DNA from: an uncultured bacterium
GTDB taxonomy: Bacteria > Cyanobacteriota > Vampirovibrionia > Gastranaerophilales > Gastranaerophilaceae
DNA: 64,000 nucleotides
Reading direction: 5' to 3'
NCBI GenBank assembly: GCA_902780525.1
Contig: CACZFL010000005.1
Location: 62,001 to 126,000, forward strand
The notes beneath the pieces were generated by a model that did not search any database, had not been told where the DNA came from, and saw nothing but the letters and a program-made list of their open reading frames with translations. The first letter of the stretch is position 1, and every line of letters begins with the position of its first letter. The translations under genes and the position numbers were made by a program. Of the stretch, positions 17,396-26,937 are shown piece by piece.

Positions 17396-20041
17396 TTATT
17401 GTTCGTAAACTTCAACACCACCGTCATCGGATACAAACTGAATTCCAAATTTAGCACGGAACAGGTATTTAACAGTATTTGACTGAATCTCATACATCAT
17501 TTTGTTAAATAAATCATATGCTTCTTTTTTGTATTCAATAAGCGGGTCTTTTTGTCCGTAAGCACGAAGCCCGATACCGTCTTTAAGCATATCAATATTA
17601 TGAAGGTGGTCAATCCATTGGTTATCAACAACTCTTAGTAAGATATCACGTTCAAGTGAACGCATTACGTTATCTTCACCAAAGATTTCCTGCGGAACAA
17701 ATGTCGGGTCGTATTGAGCGGATATTGAGTTAAAGAACCCGACGATTTCTTCTTCATGGTCTTTGTAAGCTTTTTGTGCAGCTTCGCGAATCATGTCGTA
17801 GATTTTGTGGAAACGTGAATTTCTGATATCTTCGACCGAAATGAACGAAAGTTGAGGAATTGAGGAATGAAGTTCTTTTATTAGAGTTTGTAAATCTTCA
17901 TTTATGTATTCTTCAGGGTTCATCTCAGGTGCTATGTATGATTTTAGAAGTCTGTCGATTTCTTTGTCTATCATATATTCAATATCTGTTCTTAAATCTT
18001 TGCCCTGAAGTACTTTTCTTCTTTGAGCATAGAATTTTTCTCTCTGAATATTCATAACATCGTCGTACTGAAGCACGTTTTTACGTATATCAAAGTGGTA
18101 AGTTTCGACTTTCTTTTGAGCAGACTGGATTTGACGGGTTATGAGCGAAGATTCTATTGCCATATTTTCATCAACATTAAGCATTGCCATCAGCCCGGCA
18201 ATTTTATCTCCGCCAAATATTCTCATAAGATTGTCTTCCAGTGACAGGAAAAATCTTGTTGAACCGGGGTCGCCCTGACGAGCGGCACGGCCTCTTAACT
18301 GGTTATCGATACGGCGTGATTCGTGTCTTTCTGTTCCTATTACGTGAAGACCGCCAATTTCAACAACTTTTGCATGTTCCTGTTCTGTTATTGCACGTGC
18401 TTTTTCAAGAGCATCATTTTTAAGCTGTTCATAATTTTTACTGTCAGGAGTAATACCTTTCTTTTCAAGTTCTTCTTTTGCAAGGAACTCTGCGTTACCG
18501 CCTAAGAGAATATCAGTACCTCGGCCTGCCATGTTTGTAGCGATTGTAACGGCTCCTACACGGCCAGCCTGTGCAATTATATACGCTTCTTTTTCGTGTT
18601 GTTTAGCGTTAAGGACGTTATGTTTTACACCTCTCTTTTTGAGAAGCGAAGAGATGTATTCTGATTTTTCAATACTTACCGTTCCAACAAGAACAGGACG
18701 TCCGATTTTATTTTGTTCAATTATGTCTTCAACAACTGCGTTGTATTTTGCACGTTCATTTTTGTAAATTACATCGGGATAATTTATTCTTATATCCGGT
18801 TTGTTTGTAGGAATTGCAGTAACTTCAAGGTTGTATATTTTACCGAATTCTGCTTCTTCTGTCATAGCAGTACCTGTCATACCGGAGAGTTTCGGATACA
18901 GTCTGAACAGATTTTGGAACGTAATACTTGCAAGAGTTTGTGTTTCATCTTGAATAACTACGCCTTCTTTTGCCTCAATTGCCTGATGCAATCCGTCAGA
19001 CCAGCGGCGTCCCGGCATCATACGACCTGTAAACTCGTCAACAATTATAACTTCACCGTCTTTAACGACGTAATCAGTATCACGTATAAATAATTCTTTT
19101 GCCTTAAGAGCATTTAAGAGATCATGTGCATACTGATTATTAATATCAAACAGGTCTTTGCATCCGATAATTTCCTGAGCTCTGTCGATACCGTCTTCCG
19201 TAAATATTACGTTTTTATTCTTTTCATCAACTTCGTAATCTGTATTTTTTTCAAGTTGTGGCGCAACTTTTGCCATAAGAGTATATGTGTCGGCAGATTT
19301 TTCAACACGACCGCTTATGATAAGAGGTGTTCTTGCTTCGTCGATTAAGATACTGTCAACTTCGTCGATTATGGCATAATTGAACGGTCTTTGAACAAGG
19401 TTTTCCTTGGAAGGTGCCATATTGTCACGGAGATAGTCAAACCCAAACTCATTGTTTGTACCATAAGTAATATCGCATGCATAAGCGGCGCGTTTACGGT
19501 TAAATTCTTCTGAGTCATGCTGGTTTGAAAGAATAACACCAACTGTTAAACCGAGGAATTTATAGATTTTTCCCATCCATTCGCTGTCACGTTTTGCCAG
19601 GTAATCGTTAACAGTTACAACATGAACCCCTTTACCCGTAAGCGCATTAAGATAAGCGGCGAGTGTTGCAACAAGTGTTTTACCTTCACCAGTTCTCATT
19701 TCTGCAATATGGCCGTTATGAAGAAAATATCCGCCGATTAACTGGACGTCAAAGTGACGCATATTTAAAACACGTTTTCCTGCTTCTCTTACTGTTGCAA
19801 AAGCTTCCGGCAGAATTTTATCCAAAGCTTCTTTTTCCAGTAATCTGTCGGCTTTTTCGTTTTCGGATGTCGGACGTTTTGCAAGAATTTCTCTAAACTC
19901 ATCGGTTTTTGCTCTCAGTTCTTCATCCGTCATTTTTTCAAATTCAGGTTCTAACTTGTTTATATGTTCGATAATCCCCATAATTTTTTTAACTTTTTTT
20001 TCATTGGGATCACCCATTAACTTCAATAAAAAATTTATCAT
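17396..20041 (-). CDS. secA: Preprotein translocase motor SecA
   Basis: ATPase that drives Sec-dependent export. The Walker A segment TGEGKT is at residues 117-122 and [15 protein letters not shown] follows. The preprotein-binding domain comes next, then the second nucleotide domain with [14 protein letters not shown] and [11 protein letters not shown]. The helical scaffold and wing region ends in the [20 protein letters not shown] segment. 881 residues from the ATG at 20041 (GGAGAGG upstream). It lacks the C-terminal Cys3-His zinc tail and ends VEVYEQ, as in many non-proteobacterial SecA proteins. Confidence 0.97.
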   Translation of the reverse strand: MINFLLKLMGDPNEKKVKKIMGIIEHINKLEPEFEKMTDEELRAKTDEFREILAKRPTSENEKADRLLEKEALDKILPEAFATVREAGKRVLNMRHFDVQLIGGYFLHNGHIAEMRTGEGKTLVATLAAYLNALTGKGVHVVTVNDYLAKRDSEWMGKIYKFLGLTVGVILSNQHDSEEFNRKRAAYACDITYGTNNEFGFDYLRDNMAPSKENLVQRPFNYAIIDEVDSILIDEARTPLIISGRVEKSADTYTLMAKVAPQLEKNTDYEVDEKNKNVIFTEDGIDRAQEIIGCKDLFDINNQYAHDLLNALKAKELFIRDTDYVVKDGEVIIVDEFTGRMMPGRRWSDGLHQAIEAKEGVVIQDETQTLASITFQNLFRLYPKLSGMTGTAMTEEAEFGKIYNLEVTAIPTNKPDIRINYPDVIYKNERAKYNAVVEDIIEQNKIGRPVLVGTVSIEKSEYISSLLKKRGVKHNVLNAKQHEKEAYIIAQAGRVGAVTIATNMAGRGTDILLGGNAEFLAKEELEKKGITPDSKNYEQLKNDALEKARAITEQEHAKVVEIGGLHVIGTERHESRRIDNQLRGRAARQGDPGSTRFFLSLEDNLMRIFGGDKIAGLMAMLNVDENMAIESSLITRQIQSAQKKVETYHFDIRKNVLQYDDVMNIQREKFYAQRRKVLQGKDLRTDIEYMIDKEIDRLLKSYIAPEMNPEEYINEDLQTLIKELHSSIPQLSFISVEDIRNSRFHKIYDMIREAAQKAYKDHEEEIVGFFNSISAQYDPTFVPQEIFGEDNVMRSLERDILLRVVDNQWIDHLHNIDMLKDGIGLRAYGQKDPLIEYKKEAYDLFNKMMYEIQSNTVKYLFRAKFGIQFVSDDGGVEVYEQ

Positions 20042-20222
20042 TATATAACCTCTCCAATTACAAAAAATTATATCATGAACAAAGATTTTTAAGCTAATAG
20101 GTAACTTGTACACAGTTTTAAGTGAAACGTAAATTTTTGTAACAATTTTTTATAATGACTAGCAAAAAAATATATAGTAACGTTTTAGTATAAACGGATG
20201 GTTGATAAACACAAAAAAATGT

Positions 20223-20228
20223 TATAAT
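20223..20228 (+). promoter_or_regulatory. Extended -10 promoter for the gene at 20256
   Basis: TGTTATAAT with an upstream TTGATA 15 bp away. The predicted start site would leave a leader of about 20 nt before the ATG. Confidence 0.5.
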
Positions 20229-20255
20229 AGACGGTAAAAGCGAGGTATATATTAA

Positions 20256-20585
20256 ATGAGTGAAATTAATGGTCCTAAATTCAATGTTAATCAAGTTAAT
20301 TTTAGCAGTTCACAGAGACAACCGCTTGATGCCCAGCAAGGTATAAAAGAAGAAAAAGAGCCAAAATTAAAAGATTTTTCAGATCCAAAGGCAGAAGCCC
20401 TCGGACGTTCTATGCTTGTAAAAGACGCAGATAATACAAACAATGACTTAAAAGCATTATTAAAAAATCCGCAAATTGCCGATAATTCAGATGAAATGTT
20501 TGAAACGGCTTATAAGGCAGCTGTTGATACGGGTGTTAAAAATCCGTATGAAGAAGCAGCATCTTTTTCAACAGGCAACGTATAA
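20256..20585 (+). CDS. Small acidic orphan protein
   Basis: 109 residues, not recognised. It is hydrophilic, rich in Asp/Asn/Lys/Ala, with a likely disordered first half (QVNFSSSQRQPLDAQQGIKEEKEPK) and a helical second half (SDEMFETAYKAAVDTG). No signal peptide or membrane segment. The window has a TATAAT promoter upstream and a hairpin terminator downstream, so it is a monocistronic unit, which supports it being real. Confidence 0.65.
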   Translation: MSEINGPKFNVNQVNFSSSQRQPLDAQQGIKEEKEPKLKDFSDPKAEALGRSMLVKDADNTNNDLKALLKNPQIADNSDEMFETAYKAAVDTGVKNPYEEAASFSTGNV

Positions 20586-20617
20586 ATTTATTTGAAGTCT
20601 TTATAGAGAGAGTTATA

Positions 20618-20640
20618 CACCAAAACTGGTGCTGTTTTTT
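20618..20640 (+). terminator. Rho-independent terminator of the small acidic protein gene
   Basis: Short stem CACCA / TGGTG with an AAAC loop, then CTGTTTTTT, 33 bp past the stop. Confidence 0.7.
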
Positions 20641-20723
20641 GTGTGCATAATTTTTATATTAATTTACAATTTTCACACAGACAGTATGTTATGATATTAT
20701 AAAGACTGATAAGGAGTTGAGTG

Positions 20724-21422
20724 ATGGAAGAACATAATAACAAACCGGTTGTTCATCTTATTTCAAGACCGGAAAATATGCTTAAAACAATATATACAGC
20801 TTGTCGTACGTGTTATAGTGCGGATACTCCCTACAACATATATAATGGTGCTGATGATGAAGAAAAGATGCTCAAACTGATTGAGCGTGTTGTAGGTTCA
20901 GGGCACTATTCCACTATTGAACATGTTCAGGTAACTTTTGCAATATCTAATGTTTCAAGAGCATGTACTCATCAGCTTGTAAGACACAGGCACATGTCTT
21001 TTTCACAAAAATCCCAGAGATATGTTAAGGAAAAAGGTCAGTTTGATTATCTTATTCCTCCGACTATTGAAAAAGATGAGGAGTTGAAGAAAAAATTCAT
21101 TGATTTTATGGGTGAGATTTCACAAAAATATACAGAATTTGTAGAAGCAGGTATTCCGGCCGAGGATGCGAGAGCAGTTCTTCCTAACGCCTGCGCAACT
21201 TCTATTGTTGCAAGTTTGAACCTGAGAGAACTTATTCATATTGCTAATCTGAGACTTTGTACAAGGGCCCAGACTGAAATCAGGCTTATGGTTAAGGCAA
21301 TGTGTGACGAGCTTATTAAAGTTGAACCATGGCTGAAACCGTATCTTGTTCCGAAATGCGAAAGATTAGGATTCTGTGATGAAGATAAATCCTGTGGAAG
21401 GAAACCGAAGCTAGAGTTATGA
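20724..21422 (+). CDS. thyX: Flavin-dependent thymidylate synthase
   Basis: Makes dTMP from dUMP using FAD and methylenetetrahydrofolate. The ThyX signature RHRHMSFSQKSQRYV is at about residues 85-99. Nucleotide-binding Arg residues appear in ARAVLPNACATSI, and the Arg/His segment NLRELIHIANLRLCTRAQ is conserved. About 232 residues, normal. I use the ATG at 20724 (AAGGAG seven bases upstream); a GTG one codon earlier is possible. Its stop overlaps the next ATG as ATGA, so the downstream binding protein is translationally coupled. Confidence 0.95.
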   Translation: MEEHNNKPVVHLISRPENMLKTIYTACRTCYSADTPYNIYNGADDEEKMLKLIERVVGSGHYSTIEHVQVTFAISNVSRACTHQLVRHRHMSFSQKSQRYVKEKGQFDYLIPPTIEKDEELKKKFIDFMGEISQKYTEFVEAGIPAEDARAVLPNACATSIVASLNLRELIHIANLRLCTRAQTEIRLMVKAMCDELIKVEPWLKPYLVPKCERLGFCDEDKSCGRKPKLEL

Positions 21423-22213
21423 ATAAATTAGGCATTACTTTATCATTAATATTTTTATCTTTGGTTGCTTTTTATTTACTTGTTCTTAAACCGGAAAAGT
21501 ATGTTCAAAAAGATGTTTACGAAACAATAAAGCACACCGGTATTATTAAAGTCGGTGTAAATACGGATTCCAAACCGTTTGCTTTTTATAACGAAAAAGG
21601 TGAACTTGAGGGTTATGATATAGATTTGTCAAAACGCATTGCAGAATATCTTGTCGGCTCAAGCCATAATATAAAATACATTCCTGTTACCCCAAGCGAC
21701 AGGTTGTTAAAAATATCGACAGGCGAGGCAGATATTGTTATTGCGACAATGACGATTACACCTCAGCGAAAAGAAATAGTAGAATTTTCTATACCTTATG
21801 ATGTTGCAGGTCAGGCTTTGCTTGTCAAAAGTACAAGCAGCATAACATCAATTGCTGATTTATCAGGTTTAAACGTCGGAGTAATCTGGGGAACAACGGC
21901 TGAAAAAAACATGACAAATATTATGCCTTCAGCCAGTATAATAGGATTTAAATCCTATAACGATGCATATAAGGCTTTAAAAAGCGGCAAAATTGATGCT
22001 ATAACATCAGATGATACTATTCTGAGCAGATTTGCAACAAGTGACAATCAGGTAAAACTTTTGCCAAAAAGATATTCAAGAGAACCCTATGGTATCGGCT
22101 TCAGAAAAGGTAAAGGTTCCGATAAACTCAGAGAAGAGCTTAACGAAGCAATATCAGATTTGAAGCAAAAAAATGTGATAAACTCAATCCATAAAAAATG
22201 GCTTGGTAATTAG
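21419..22213 (+). CDS. Periplasmic amino-acid-type ABC substrate-binding protein
   Basis: SBP_bac_3 family. An N-terminal hydrophobic segment (ITLSLIFLSLVAFYLLVL) acts as signal or membrane anchor. The binding domain begins with IIKVGVNTDSKPFAFYNEKG and GYDIDLSKRIAEYL, the usual signature, and includes DIVIATMTITPQRKEIVEFS (ligand-binding Arg). Hinge and second lobe follow to residue 264. It probably feeds a polar amino-acid importer, but no permease or ATPase gene is adjacent. Cotranscription with thyX has no evident metabolic logic. Confidence 0.85.
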   Translation: MNKLGITLSLIFLSLVAFYLLVLKPEKYVQKDVYETIKHTGIIKVGVNTDSKPFAFYNEKGELEGYDIDLSKRIAEYLVGSSHNIKYIPVTPSDRLLKISTGEADIVIATMTITPQRKEIVEFSIPYDVAGQALLVKSTSSITSIADLSGLNVGVIWGTTAEKNMTNIMPSASIIGFKSYNDAYKALKSGKIDAITSDDTILSRFATSDNQVKLLPKRYSREPYGIGFRKGKGSDKLREELNEAISDLKQKNVINSIHKKWLGN

Positions 22214-22247
22214 GTCTGATTAAAAATCCGGACAAAACTGCCAACAA

Positions 22248-22577
22248 CTATTTTGAAAGAGTAGAGTGAACGCCTTCCATTATGTTGTAGAAATCTTCTT
22301 TTGGAAGAGTTGACATTGTCTTCATTGCATATGATAATATGCTTACTTTGTCGTACCATCTTCTTGAGTTAGAAAGTTTGTAAAGTCCGATTACACGGTC
22401 AAGTCCAAGACTAATCTCCGTGTTTTCATCTTCTTCTTTCATCTCTTTTACCTGCTTAACAAACGTAGTCAAGTCACGTGCCAAAGCTCTTCTTTTACCT
22501 TCATCCATGTCTTTTAATAAGGCTAAAGCTCTTTCTGTATGCTCATTTGAATCGTACCAACGTCTGTTATTCATCAT
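22248..22577 (-). CDS. Small helical orphan protein
   Basis: 109 residues from the ATG at 22577 (GAGAGG five bases upstream), not recognised. All-helical, charged, with two copies of an RRWYD motif (NNRRWYDSNEHTERAL near the start and NSRRWYDKVSILSYAM near residue 76), so it may be a two-helix duplication. No signal peptide. It is convergent with the binding-protein gene. Confidence 0.6.
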   Translation of the reverse strand: MMNNRRWYDSNEHTERALALLKDMDEGKRRALARDLTTFVKQVKEMKEEDENTEISLGLDRVIGLYKLSNSRRWYDKVSILSYAMKTMSTLPKEDFYNIMEGVHSTLSK

Positions 22578-22698
22578 AATAACCTCTCCCAATACACAAT
22601 TTAATTATATATACAATCCCGGCATCCGTAATCATACGTTTAGTGGATTAATCTCAATTGTTTATATTTATCCTCCCTATATATCAATAAAAAAGAAA

Positions 22699-22777
22699 GC
22701 TGTTCAGCCTGCCGGAATATATTTCCCCTCTTCACTCTGATATTTACCCCTGATATTTACTCCCGATATTTACCCCC
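22699..22777 (+). repeat. Dispersed relative of the 55-bp repeat plus a 13-bp triple repeat
   Basis: 22699-22728 matches the last 31 bases of the 55-bp unit at 16616-16646 at about 26 positions, with one deletion. From 22739 follow three head-to-tail 13-mers: GATATTTACCCCT, GATATTTACTCCC and GATATTTACCCCC. A run of five G follows at 22794, complementary to the final C run. This fills the gap between the small helical orphan and the membrane orphan at 22829. Confidence 0.75.
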
Positions 22778-22828
22778 GCAAATTTATTTTTTAGGGGGTT
22801 TAACATGCTTAAAAGGAAATTTCTTTAG

Positions 22829-24448
22829 ATGTCAATGTTCGGTGATTACAAATCTTACAGGCTTTACGAACCGTCTTATCCCGGTTGGAAAAATCAGCGT
22901 GATTTGATGGAAGCACGTCGTCTTGCTTATATAGAAAAGCATCCCGAGATTGTTAACAATGACGATATTCAGAGAGGGAAAATACTTCTTAGAGCAATAG
23001 ATATAATGGATGAGCACTCTCAGAAGAAGGCAGAAAATATGGAAGCCGCAACAGAACCTATTATAGAAATGGGGCTTGAATTTGCAGGTTTTACCGGAAT
23101 GGGGTTGGGTGCCCTTTTAGGTTCCATTAAACCAATCGGAAGATTTTTTGCACGTTTTGTACCGAAAGGAAGTAAGTATAAAAAATATGTCGGAATAGGT
23201 ATTCCGGGTGCAATTGGATTTTTTGCCGGTTCAGCAGCAGCATTTCCTCTTATGGCATGGGGAGCTAAGGCGGAAGTCGGAGCATCACGTAAAGGAAGAT
23301 TTGAAGCTATGAGAAGTGAGCTTAATAATCCAAAAGGTTTTGCTGTTCTGACAGAAGAGCAGATTGCTGAAGCAGAATCAAAAATGAAATCAATTGTTCT
23401 GGAAGAAGACAAAAAGAAAAAAGTTTCTGAGAAAATATCAAGCGGATTCCATTCAATTAAAGATATGGCAATGGACTCCGATGAGTACAAAGAACAAAGA
23501 AAACAGTTTGAACTTGAGCTAGAAGAAGATGAAAAATCCATTGGGCAGGAGCTAACTGAGGAAGAAGAATTGAATGCAAAAAAAGATCAGCAGTTGTTAA
23601 CAAAACTTGTTGAAAAAATTGACATTGCATCACAGGATTATGCAGAAAACTCTGAACTTGCAACTCAGGCTGGAATTCTACTGGCAGGTTCTTTGGGCGG
23701 ACTTGCTTATTTTGGTACAGACAAAGTTCTTCGTGCATTAAAAATTAAATCTGAAAACAAAATATCAATGCTCATAAAAGGTTTATCGGTAGCAGTTTTT
23801 GCTGTAATGGCTATAGTTGCTGCACAAATTAATAAACACGCATCAAGGGTAGGAAGATTTAAGGTAAAACAGGAGCTTATGCAAAATCCGAACAATTTTG
23901 TTTATGTAAATGATGAACAGGCGGAAGAGATAAAAGATGCGGAAGTAAAGCCAAAGAAAAGGTTGAACTTATTTTCTTTCCTTGTGACTGCATATAAAAA
24001 CAATAAAGAATACTTGCAATACAGAAAGACAATAGGCAAAGATGAACGCAAATTTTATAAAGCTGCAGAAAGTCTTGAGCTGAGCGAAAAGCAGTTAAAA
24101 GATGCAAAACGGTTACAGAAAAATACGTTCAGAACGTTTAATAAGGTAGATGAAAACTCTCAGAAGTATGCTGAAAGTATAGAAGCTTTCGGTCAGTCGG
24201 TTGCATATCCTATAAGTCTTATTTTTACAATGATAGCAACGGCGTTTGCAGCTCCATACCTTTTCAAGGCAACACAAACTAAGGCAGACAGCACAAAAAA
24301 TCTTATGAAATATGTTGGAATTGTTATGCTTAGTACAATACCGGCAATTATTATGAATACAATTATTACAAAACAGCAGAAAAATGCATCCAGAATTGCA
24401 GATATGAAGGCTATAAACGAGTTGGACGATTACAGAAAATTTAAATAG
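22829..24448 (+). CDS. Orphan integral membrane protein built of three similar units
   Basis: 539 residues, not recognised. It has six predicted membrane helices in three pairs. Each pair is preceded by a [MV]DxxSQxxAE-type helix (DEHSQKKAENMEA, ASQDYAENSELA, DENSQKYAESIEA). It is followed by a basic AS-R motif (GASRKGRFEAMRSEL, HASRVGRFKVKQEL, NASRIADMKAINEL). Units one and two also share a NPxxFxxLxxEQxAE stretch. Long charged linkers separate them. No signal peptide, no known enzyme motif. The ribosome site is weak (AAGGAA 11 bases away). It is flanked by the repeat block upstream and convergent to a secreted orphan. Confidence 0.7.
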   Translation: MSMFGDYKSYRLYEPSYPGWKNQRDLMEARRLAYIEKHPEIVNNDDIQRGKILLRAIDIMDEHSQKKAENMEAATEPIIEMGLEFAGFTGMGLGALLGSIKPIGRFFARFVPKGSKYKKYVGIGIPGAIGFFAGSAAAFPLMAWGAKAEVGASRKGRFEAMRSELNNPKGFAVLTEEQIAEAESKMKSIVLEEDKKKKVSEKISSGFHSIKDMAMDSDEYKEQRKQFELELEEDEKSIGQELTEEEELNAKKDQQLLTKLVEKIDIASQDYAENSELATQAGILLAGSLGGLAYFGTDKVLRALKIKSENKISMLIKGLSVAVFAVMAIVAAQINKHASRVGRFKVKQELMQNPNNFVYVNDEQAEEIKDAEVKPKKRLNLFSFLVTAYKNNKEYLQYRKTIGKDERKFYKAAESLELSEKQLKDAKRLQKNTFRTFNKVDENSQKYAESIEAFGQSVAYPISLIFTMIATAFAAPYLFKATQTKADSTKNLMKYVGIVMLSTIPAIIMNTIITKQQKNASRIADMKAINELDDYRKFK

Positions 24449-24459
24449 TGATACACAGA

Positions 24460-25539
24460 TTATAGCTTGTCATAATCGCGGAGTTGTGGTTTATCAGGAT
24501 TGTCTTCTCCGTATAATCTGTTTCTCCAGATTCTGCGCATATTAACCGGCTCAAACAATGACTGATCTTCAAAATCAAGCGGCTGAATAATTGTTGTAGG
24601 ATTATCTTCTCCCGGTTTGATATCTTTGAGTTGTTGCTGTTCAGCCTTAACCTTCATTTGTTCTGCTTTTTTTGCTTTTTTCTCTTCCTTACGCATATAA
24701 TGACGTTCTTTCGCAGAATCAATTTTGTTGCCTGTATTTGATTTTAATCCGTCAAAATCTTTTTGCCCTTCTTTGTACCATCTTCTGTATTTTTTAGTAA
24801 AGATGTTATCAAAGTTTGCCATATCATAATATATTTTATATGATTCTTTGTTATATTCAGCATCAGTTAAAACGCTAATCTGAACATTTTGGGCTATTTC
24901 CGGACAAAGCATTCTTGAGTAATCTCTGATTTTCTGAAGCTGTTCGGTTTGAGGAGAAGCTCCTCTTGTGAGAATTCTTGATTCTACTACGCTTATTGTT
25001 TTATAAAAAGTGTTTGACCAAAGAACGGCATTAGTTTTAGTGTCAACTAAAACTGCATAAGTGCTGATTTTATATGCAGGGTCAATAACTGTTGCACCTG
25101 CTATATTCAGAAAATCCCACAGAGTTCGTCTTAAAACATAATTTTCCGAATCCAGGGTCGAAGTTATAAGTAAAACGTACTGTTGCTTATTAACGTTTGC
25201 AACTTTTTTAAGAAGCGGATAATTTATGTTGTAAGAGTTCTTAAATTTCTGTGTTAAATCTCTTGCGGGTACCATGTATGACGGGTTGCTTTTAAGTAAA
25301 GTTCTTTCATCACTAACCGTCGGAGAAACAATATAGTCAGTTTTGTTTAGCAGATTGATAATTTCATTTGAGAAAAATTCTGCGGTTTCATTGTAAATAA
25401 ATGAATCAATAGCAAGGCTCTCTGTGACAATATTATCAGGTAATACTAACACAGTTTTCCTCTGTACATCAGCAGCCATAACTGATGTAGTAAAAAATAA
25501 AGCTATCCCAACTAAACAAACTCTAATTAAATCTCTCAC
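24460..25539 (-). CDS. Secreted orphan protein
   Basis: 359 residues with a clear Sec signal peptide (VCLVGIALFFTTSVMAA). The mature part begins with a strand-helix pattern (KTVLVLPDNI, AEFFSNEIINLL, QYVLLITSTLD, TYAVLVDTKTNAVLWSNTFYK), similar in outline to periplasmic lipoprotein-type alpha/beta domains. It ends in a charged Lys/Glu/Asp tail with YMRKEEKKAKKAEQ. Not recognised further. It is preceded by the fabZ terminator region and ends 12 bp from the triplicated membrane protein on the other strand. Confidence 0.65.
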   Translation of the reverse strand: MRDLIRVCLVGIALFFTTSVMAADVQRKTVLVLPDNIVTESLAIDSFIYNETAEFFSNEIINLLNKTDYIVSPTVSDERTLLKSNPSYMVPARDLTQKFKNSYNINYPLLKKVANVNKQQYVLLITSTLDSENYVLRRTLWDFLNIAGATVIDPAYKISTYAVLVDTKTNAVLWSNTFYKTISVVESRILTRGASPQTEQLQKIRDYSRMLCPEIAQNVQISVLTDAEYNKESYKIYYDMANFDNIFTKKYRRWYKEGQKDFDGLKSNTGNKIDSAKERHYMRKEEKKAKKAEQMKVKAEQQQLKDIKPGEDNPTTIIQPLDFEDQSLFEPVNMRRIWRNRLYGEDNPDKPQLRDYDKL

Positions 25540-25599
25540 GGTAAAGATTATATCATATATGGGGGTAAAAGTAAAAGAAAATTTGGAAAAATCTTACAA

Positions 25600-25633
25600 A
25601 AAAAGGGGCTTCGCATTTGCGAAGCCCCTTTTT
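25600..25633 (-). terminator. Strong rho-independent terminator after fabZ
   Basis: Stem GGGGCTTCGCA / TGCGAAGCCCC with a two-base loop and A/T tracts on both sides, 12 bp past the fabZ stop. Closes the lpxD-lpxC-fabZ transcript. Confidence 0.92.
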
Positions 25634-25644
25634 ATTGTAAATTT

Positions 25645-26085
25645 CTATTTTAAAGCAACAGTCAAATCTGCTTCAACACAAATTTTTCCGTCAACTGAGC
25701 CTACCGCGTGGCATTTGCTTATCGGGCCTTTTGCCTTTGTCATTTCGATAAACATATCAAATCTGTCGCCAGGACGAACGATGTTTTTGAATCTAACGTT
25801 GTCAACACCTGCAAAAAGTGTTAACTTACCTTTATTTTCCGGTGAACACATCAAAATCGGTGCTGAACACTGGGCCAACGCTTCAAGCTGTAATACTCCC
25901 GGCATAATAGGATTACCTGGGAAGTGTCCCTGGAAAAATTCTTCATTCATTGAAAGATTTTTGTAGCCTTTTGAATATTTGTTTGGCACACATTCGGTAA
26001 TTCTGTCAACCAGCAAAAACGGATATCTATGCGGAATCATATCCATAATTCCCTGAATATCAAATGATAATACTTCTTCTGTCAT
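25645..26085 (-). CDS. fabZ: 3-hydroxyacyl-ACP dehydratase FabZ
   Basis: Dehydrates 3-hydroxyacyl-ACP in fatty-acid elongation; hot-dog fold. The PHRYPFLLVDRI segment is at about residues 16-27 (catalytic His), and GHFPGNPIMPGVLQLEALAQ holds the second catalytic residue (Glu). 146 residues is standard. The ATG has AAGGAG upstream. It lies 15 bp after lpxC; the lpxA that usually follows fabZ in this cluster is absent and a terminator takes its place. Confidence 0.96.
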   Translation of the reverse strand: MTEEVLSFDIQGIMDMIPHRYPFLLVDRITECVPNKYSKGYKNLSMNEEFFQGHFPGNPIMPGVLQLEALAQCSAPILMCSPENKGKLTLFAGVDNVRFKNIVRPGDRFDMFIEMTKAKGPISKCHAVGSVDGKICVEADLTVALK

Positions 26086-26100
26086 CTCTATACTCCTTAT

Positions 26101-26937
26101 TTATATTTTTACTAATTTGTTTTTCAAAATTTGTGCTACCTTGCAGTGAACGGTGTGTCCTGCTTCTTTTACTAATATCTGTGCTTTAAGATTAAGCGGT
26201 GATACACCCGTAAGGTTAAAGTCACCCAGCAAATCCAGAATTTTATGTTTAACCGGTTCCAAATCAGAACGAAGCTCTGTTGTGTATCCTTCGTCTTTTA
26301 ATCCAACCGTATTATCGACTGTAACTCCTTTTGCAAACCCTAAAGCCTGAAATTTAGCCAAATCTTTGTAGAAACCAAATGTCCTTGCTTCAATAATCTC
26401 ATCAAGATTTTTATTATCCATCGTTACCCATTTGTTTTTAAGGTCAGGATGGTCATAATTAACAGCATAAGTTATTCTGAGTTCTTTATCAGGAATAACA
26501 ACAAGGCTTGTTTTCCCGTTAAGGTAGTAAACAGGTTCTTCTACTGTATAAAAATCTTTGTTTGCTCCTTCAATGCCTGCCTGGTAAAATAAATCTACCC
26601 AAACTCGTGCACTTCCGTCAAAAATAGGCATTTCAACTTCGGACAGATAAACATCTATTGAGTTTACGCCTGTAATTGCACAAGCTGCATTAAAATGCTC
26701 GCAAAGCATAACTTTGTATTTGTAATCACCCAGAAGGGTTCTTTTATCTTTGCTGCATAAAGTTACACAATGATCCGTTGAGTAAAGATTTTCAATACAA
26801 GCATCAAATGAAAAGTCAGCTTTCTTTGAAAAAAAACGTATTTTCCCTGAGTCCGAGGGTTTTATAACAACCTCACACTCTTTATTCTTCATTAAAGATT
26901 TACCTTTTGTATGTATTTCTGACTTTATGGTTACCAT
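26101..26937 (-). CDS. lpxC: UDP-3-O-acyl-N-acetylglucosamine deacetylase LpxC
   Basis: Committed step of lipid A synthesis, zinc-dependent. The zinc ligands are seen as His in MLCEHFNAAC near residue 80 and His/Asp in PVKHKILDLLGD near 230. The catalytic GHTVHCKVAQ is near 257. Substrate segments FDGSARVWVD and EARTFGFYKDLAKFQALGFAKG are intact. The ATG overlaps the lpxD stop as TAATG, so translation is coupled. 278 residues is slightly short of the usual 300, mainly in the N-terminus. Confidence 0.95.
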   Translation of the reverse strand: MVTIKSEIHTKGKSLMKNKECEVVIKPSDSGKIRFFSKKADFSFDACIENLYSTDHCVTLCSKDKRTLLGDYKYKVMLCEHFNAACAITGVNSIDVYLSEVEMPIFDGSARVWVDLFYQAGIEGANKDFYTVEEPVYYLNGKTSLVVIPDKELRITYAVNYDHPDLKNKWVTMDNKNLDEIIEARTFGFYKDLAKFQALGFAKGVTVDNTVGLKDEGYTTELRSDLEPVKHKILDLLGDFNLTGVSPLNLKAQILVKEAGHTVHCKVAQILKNKLVKI

